16,600 bases of DNA, taken from Avoscillospira sp045652125 (GTDB taxonomy: Bacteria > Bacillota > Clostridia > Oscillospirales > Oscillospiraceae). Positions 13,911-16,600 of the stretch are shown one piece after another. The notes beneath the pieces were generated by a model. The model searched no databases, had not been told where the DNA came from, and worked only from the letters and a program-made list of their open reading frames with translations. A program made the position numbers and the translations under genes. The stretch spans positions 1 to 16,600 of the forward strand of contig JAZRTT010000044.1 of NCBI GenBank assembly GCA_045652125.1, given 5' to 3'. The stretch's first letter is position 1. Each line of letters opens with the position of its first letter.

Positions 13911-14773
13911 CAGTTGTACCTCCGTTTCTCAAGGGACTGCACCGACAGGAACAGGAAAAATACGATAACAGACAGGAAATAGACGATGGCAGTCATGTCG
14001 AATACGCCGTTAACGATGGTTTCAAAGCGATCGAACAGGGACAGTGTCTTCATAATGTCCGGCAGCAGTCCTTCAAATACGGCGGAATCGATGTAGAAAG
14101 TCGCTACAGTTACTGCCATAAGGCCAAGGCCCACAATGTAGGACAACGTTTCGTTGCGTGTCAGGCGGTGTACAACCCAAGCCAACAGAGCAGCAAAAAT
14201 GAAAAGGGCAATCACGGTGCCAAAAGCGGTAGCAGAAATATACTCTGCCAGCTGCACACTGAAATAGTTCAGGAGAATGGCGGCAATGCCGATGCCGGCG
14301 GCAAAGCCCTGATTTTCTGTCAAAGAAGAGATAAATACACCCACTGCCATCAGCGCCGCACCTACGATAAAAAATGCAATCAAGCTGCCGTAAGAGGTCA
14401 GCAGATACACTTCACCGTATTTGGAAAAAATCAGAGGATAAAGAGCGATAATGCACAGCGGGATCAGATACACCACCAGAAGTGCAAGAAATTTACCGAG
14501 AATGACCTTCGTAGTGGAGACCGGCAGAGAATACAGCAGCTGGTCGGTCTTCTGCTTGCGTTCCTCCGCGATGACGCGCATGGTCAGAATCGGAACGATG
14601 ACCACAAATACCAGACTGCTGAAACTCAACACAAACTCAAAATTGCTGACAGCGGCCTGCAAATTGTATAGCATGGCGCCGATGCCCACAAAAACCAAAA
14701 GAAAAGCGCCGAACACATAGGCGGTCAGACCGTGAAAGTAGGTCCGCAACTCATGTTTCAAAATGGCAATCAT
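13910..14773 (-). CDS. ABC-2 type permease (GldF-like)
   Basis: A 287-residue polytopic membrane protein with about six helices. It starts with the usual cytoplasmic amphipathic MIAILKHELRTYFHG. The motif RVIAEERKQKTDQLLYSLPVS (landmarks at about 66-86) between helices two and three is typical of ABC-2 permeases of the GldF/NatB type and is thought to contact the ATPase. It lies between the ATPase (4-nt overlap) and the GldG-like gene (1-nt overlap), so translation is coupled and a complex of ATPase, permease, GldG-like and DUF4340 proteins is likely. Transport substrate unknown; it may not transport a small molecule. Confidence 0.92.
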   Translation of the reverse strand: MIAILKHELRTYFHGLTAYVFGAFLLVFVGIGAMLYNLQAAVSNFEFVLSFSSLVFVVIVPILTMRVIAEERKQKTDQLLYSLPVSTTKVILGKFLALLVVYLIPLCIIALYPLIFSKYGEVYLLTSYGSLIAFFIVGAALMAVGVFISSLTENQGFAAGIGIAAILLNYFSVQLAEYISATAFGTVIALFIFAALLAWVVHRLTRNETLSYIVGLGLMAVTVATFYIDSAVFEGLLPDIMKTLSLFDRFETIVNGVFDMTAIVYFLSVIVFFLFLSVQSLEKRRYN

Positions 14774-15774
14774 TCGTCTTCTACCTCGCTTTCTTCAACG
14801 GAGTCTTCTCCTGCAACGACAGTACCAGTGGCAGCGTCGGCAGCCTCCGACAGCTCAATAAAGATATCCTCCAGATTACCCTTCTTCAGAGTCATTTCAT
14901 AAATCACCTTATCACTGGTGGCAAAAGCACGGAACACAGCGGAGGACAAATCATAAATATCATCATGGTCAGATGTGATGTGTGCCACAGTGTATTCAGA
15001 ATCGGATGCACCGGTGGTAATCTCTGCGATATGCTCTACACTCTTCAGAATCGTCTGCAACTCACTGGCCACAGCATCGGTAGTCAGGATAATCTCATTG
15101 GGCGCTAAGAGCTGCTTCTGCAGTTCCTCCGGCTCACCGAAAGCTACCAACTTACCCTTGGCAATCATCAGGATCTGGTCACAGATAGCCTGCACCTCGG
15201 AAAGAATATGAGAAGAAAAAATAACAGTATGTGTTTTGCCCAGTTCCATGATGAGGTCGCGTATCTCAATGATCTGGATAGGGTCAAGGCCAACAGTCGG
15301 TTCGTCAAGGATAATTACCTTGGGATTGCCCAGCAGGGCTTGTGCGATACCGACTCTCTGCTTATAACCTTTGGACAGGGCAGAAATGCGGCGGTTTCTC
15401 ACATGGTGGATTCCGGTCTTTTCGATGACCTCGCTGACCTGTGCGGACAGCTCAGCGCCCCGAAGTCCCTTGGCCTCACCAACGAACTTCAGGTATTCCA
15501 TGGGAGATTCATTCATGTAGAGCGGTGGATGCTCGGGCAGATAGCCAATGCATCTTTTGGCTTTGTCCGGTTCCTCAAAAATATCGTGACCGTCAATTAG
15601 TACCTTTCCGGCGCTGGCGGACAGACAGCCGGTGATGATGTTCATGGTGGTAGATTTACCGGCACCGTTGGGACCAAGGAAGCCATAGACATGACCTTCG
15701 GTGATTTCAAAGGAAATATCATCTACGGCCAAATGGTCGCCGTAGTATTTCGTAAGATGCTCAACGGAAATCAT
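14770..15774 (-). CDS. ABC transporter ATP-binding protein (GldA-like)
   Basis: A 334-residue ATPase. Walker A GPNGAGKS (34-41), signature LSKGYKQR (133-140), Walker B VIILDEPT (153-160, catalytic E158) and H189 in the H-loop are all intact. LSKGY instead of LSGGQ is normal for this Gld/Nos-like branch. The C-terminal 110 residues form an extra domain ending in an acidic tail (EESEVEDE). It would power the ABC-2 permease encoded next. GGAGGAG precedes the ATG at 15774. First gene of a four-gene operon whose promoter carries the same tandem hexamers as the two-component and cyclophilin operons. Confidence 0.95.
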   Translation of the reverse strand: MISVEHLTKYYGDHLAVDDISFEITEGHVYGFLGPNGAGKSTTMNIITGCLSASAGKVLIDGHDIFEEPDKAKRCIGYLPEHPPLYMNESPMEYLKFVGEAKGLRGAELSAQVSEVIEKTGIHHVRNRRISALSKGYKQRVGIAQALLGNPKVIILDEPTVGLDPIQIIEIRDLIMELGKTHTVIFSSHILSEVQAICDQILMIAKGKLVAFGEPEELQKQLLAPNEIILTTDAVASELQTILKSVEHIAEITTGASDSEYTVAHITSDHDDIYDLSSAVFRAFATSDKVIYEMTLKKGNLEDIFIELSEAADAATGTVVAGEDSVEESEVEDE

Positions 15775-15814
15775 GGGACTCCTCCTGTTCCTGTAAAATG
15801 GTTTGCAGCTTCAT
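15761..15814 (-). CDS. Possible 17-codon leader ORF overlapping the ATPase start
   Basis: ATG at 15814 with AAAGGA 9-10 nt upstream opens a frame MKLQTILQEQEESHDFR that stops 9 codons' worth of bases inside the ATPase gene's first codons (stop at 15763-15761). Its Gln/Glu-rich second half is encoded by the ATPase ribosome binding site itself, so it may be chance. If translated, it would couple ribosomes onto the ATPase start. Confidence 0.15.
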   Translation of the reverse strand: MKLQTILQEQEESHDFR

Positions 15815-15885
15815 AGGCTTACATCCTTTCGCATAGTTCCTTCATGCAGACGTTGTGACTTGTTGCCTGATGAAGTTTTGGAAAG

Positions 15886-15949
15886 AAAATAACACCTTCC
15901 GCTGAACGAATACTGAAGATTCGGACGGAAGATGTGAAAGAATTGTAAA
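15886..15949 (-). promoter_or_regulatory. Predicted response-regulator-activated promoter of the Gld-like ABC operon
   Basis: Read on the minus strand: TTTACA (15949-15944), 5 bp, TTCACA (15938-15933), 15 bp, TTCAGT (15917-15912), 5 bp, TTCAGC (15906-15901), 9 bp, TATTTT (15891-15886). This copies the arrangement at 3675-3739, 12 kb away, with only 1 bp difference in the middle spacer; the inner segment is nearly identical in sequence. The outer pair matches the Bacillus PhoP-box form (TTyACA repeats). The leader to the ATPase start is about 105 nt. Confidence 0.65.
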
Positions 15950-16256
15950 CGATTTGGGTTCCGAGGTGTAAGCAGAGAAAGTCTAATCTTTGATTATGGC
16001 ATCGCACGTCCTGCGTTGTCCTGGCGAAGAAAACTGTTGATTAATCCTGCAACCAGAGTTACTATCAATACACAGATAGCGTTCGAGCCTCGTTGGTGCG
16101 TTCCAACGAGGCTCGTTTTATGACCACAACAACCACCACAGACGCTTCCGGGATACCCTCGAACAACTGGCAAAAGAGGTCACAAGACGATATGTGTTTT
16201 TAGGCGAAAGGGTTAGAAATGGCTAAAAATCGGAACAAATTGAGGCTATGGCGGAG
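15950..16256. other. Non-coding stretch before the tRNA fragment
   Basis: No gene is supported here. A weak plus-strand promoter-like pair TTGATT (16037-16042), 17 bp, TACTAT (16060-16065) stands just before the terminator at 16084-16115, which would give a transcript of only about 50 nt. From about 16116 a plus-strand frame without ATG reads ...RRFRDTLEQLAKEVTRRY... to a stop at 16224-16226. It has a coding-like look and may be the tail of a lost gene, but I cannot name it. Confidence 0.3.
16084..16115 (+). terminator. Strong plus-strand intrinsic terminator without an obvious gene
   Basis: A 13-bp perfect stem (CGAGCCTCGTTGG at 16084-16096, complement at 16103-16115) with a 6-nt loop, followed by TTTTA on the plus strand. 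The minus strand lacks a T run. No plus-strand gene precedes it within the window apart from the two-component operon 10 kb away, so it is either the end of a short RNA or a relic of a deleted or displaced gene. Confidence 0.65.
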
Positions 16257-16301
16257 ATGGCATTCAAGAGGTCAGCGGTTCGATCCCGCTTATCTCCACC
16301 A
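16257..16301 (+). pseudogene. Isolated 3' half of tRNA-Ala(GGC), probable attachment-site remnant
   Basis: From 16257 the sequence reads as the 3' half of tRNA-Ala: anticodon loop ATGGCAT containing GGC (16259-16261), 3' anticodon stem TCAAG, variable loop AGGTC, T arm AGCGG-TTCGATC-CCGCT (16275-16290 region), acceptor strand TATCTCC (16291-16297) and encoded ACCA. The 5' half (acceptor, D arm, 5' anticodon stem) is absent; the bases before 16257 do not complete it. Breaks at the anticodon loop are typical of tyrosine-integrase attachment sites in tRNA genes. No functional tRNA is encoded here. Confidence 0.7.
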
Positions 16302-16476
16302 AAAGGAAACGACATCCGAAAGGATGTCGTTTTTCTTTTGGTGAAAAGGGGCGCGAGAAATGCTGCGCGGTCGAAGGCACGCCGCCTGTGCAACGCACAG
16401 GCAGGGCGAAGCCCCGGCTGTGAAACAGCCATAAGGCGAGCCTCACGAAGGCGGCATGCCGCCGGAGTATCCCGCA
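16291..16476 (+). repeat. 186-bp structured repeat, first unit
   Basis: Its first 123 bp (16291-16413) recur without a mismatch at 16477-16599. The unit begins with the tRNA acceptor end TATCTCCACC and holds the long GAAA-capped hairpin (16297-16343), GCCTGTGC-aac-GCACAGGC (16384-16402), GGCTGT-gaa-ACAGCC (16416-16430) and the perfect 14-bp palindrome GGCGGCATGCCGCC (16450-16463). It is GC-rich and full of stems, like dispersed intergenic repeats of Clostridia. The long antisense frames across it look like artefacts of the repeat. Confidence 0.85.
16297..16343 (+). terminator. GAAA-capped hairpin terminator after the tRNA fragment
   Basis: CACCAAAAG (16297-16305), one bulged G, AAACGACATCC (16307-16317), loop GAAA, then GGATGTCGTTT (16322-16332), TT, CTTTTGGTG (16335-16343). 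About 20 bp pair in all, with a T-rich descending arm. It probably was the terminator of the intact tRNA-Ala gene and reuses part of the tRNA 3' end as its outer stem. Confidence 0.7.
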
Positions 16477-16600
16477 TATCTCCACCAAAAGGAAACGACA
16501 TCCGAAAGGATGTCGTTTTTCTTTTGGTGAAAAGGGGCGCGAGAAATGCTGCGCGGTCGAAGGCACGCCGCCTGTGCAACGCACAGGCAGGGCGAAGCCT
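16477..16600 (+). repeat. 186-bp structured repeat, second unit (cut by window edge)
   Basis: Identical to 16291-16413 over 123 bp; the last base of the window differs. It begins with CCCGC-A-TATCTCCACC (16471-16486), so even part of the tRNA T-stem and acceptor end is copied. The window ends before it is known whether more units follow. Confidence 0.85.
16483..16529 (+). terminator. Second copy of the GAAA-capped hairpin
   Basis: Exact copy of the hairpin at 16297-16343, shifted by 186 bp as part of the repeat. No gene lies between the two copies, so the second has no evident terminator role here. Confidence 0.6.

Noticed and set aside
12294..13982. Open frame of 562 codons on the plus strand
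   Set aside because: Antisense to the GldG-like and DUF4340 genes, which have family motifs and operon overlaps. The open frame results from codon use on the coding strand.
15819..16007. 62-codon minus-strand frame upstream of the ATPase gene
   Set aside because: It runs through the tandem hexamers and the -10 box, has no family resemblance and no ribosome binding site.
16254..16301. A functional miniature tRNA lacking the D arm
   Set aside because: GGAGATG (16254-16260) can pair with TATCTCC, but its last four bases ATGG belong to the anticodon loop of the Ala(GGC) half, so the pairing is likely coincidental and no decoding arm would remain.
16223..16584. Two overlapping minus-strand frames of about 110 codons with repeated peptides
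   Set aside because: They are translations of the 186-bp repeat and of the tRNA fragment read backwards (the ...GDKRDRTADLLNA... type peptide). They are familiar false genes next to tRNA-Ala.
16291..16600. CRISPR array
   Set aside because: The repeated unit is 123 bp or longer with a 186-bp period and only two copies, with no short regular repeats or spacers and no cas genes.

Overview
The window looks like chromosomal DNA of a low-to-mid GC Gram-positive anaerobe of the Clostridia, probably an Oscillospiraceae/Ruminococcaceae-type gut bacterium. The reasons are strong AGGAGG-type ribosome binding sites, tightly overlapping operons, a CotH / DUF4956 / VTC-domain gene set, a Gly/Pro-rich N-terminus on an ABC exporter half, and a Firmicutes-style tRNA-Ala(GGC) 3' half. 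No rRNA, IS element or CRISPR array is visible.

Layout: (1) 1-3442, minus strand: an operon for a membrane-anchored cyclophilin with a sigma-factor-like N-terminus, a small stand-alone RNA polymerase alpha-CTD-like protein, a VTC-type polyphosphate polymerase-domain protein, a DUF4956 membrane protein and a CotH-family protein that runs off the left edge. (2) 3443-3813: a divergent regulatory region. (3) 3814-5889, plus strand: an OmpR/PhoB-type response regulator, its sensor kinase and a two-helix membrane peptide, closed by a bidirectional terminator. (4) 5940-10218, minus strand: a MarR regulator and a heterodimeric ABC exporter, with a near-consensus sigma-A promoter and two copies of a 14-bp palindrome. 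(5) 10334-10984, minus strand: two small unrecognised genes. (6) 11045-15774, minus strand: a Gld-like ABC system (ATPase, ABC-2 permease, GldG-like auxiliary protein, DUF4340 protein). (7) 15775-16600: a regulatory region, an orphan terminator, an isolated 3' half of tRNA-Ala(GGC) and two copies of a structured repeat with a 186-bp period.

The main observation is that three promoters share one architecture: tandem TTCAG-type hexamers on an 11-bp pitch, then exactly 9 bp, then a TATTTT/TATTAT -10 box. They stand in front of the two-component operon, the cyclophilin-VTC-DUF4956-CotH operon, and the distant Gld-like ABC operon. The two minus-strand promoters also carry a second upstream pair of PhoP-box-like TTYACA-type hexamers. 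I infer that the response regulator controls itself and both operons, making one envelope/polyphosphate system of a sensor pair and two effector operons. The MarR-exporter block between them appears to be a separate unit under its own repressor.

The tRNA-Ala 3' half starts in the anticodon loop, where many tyrosine integrases cross over. It looks like the displaced end of an integrated element, which suggests some DNA to its left arrived by integration.
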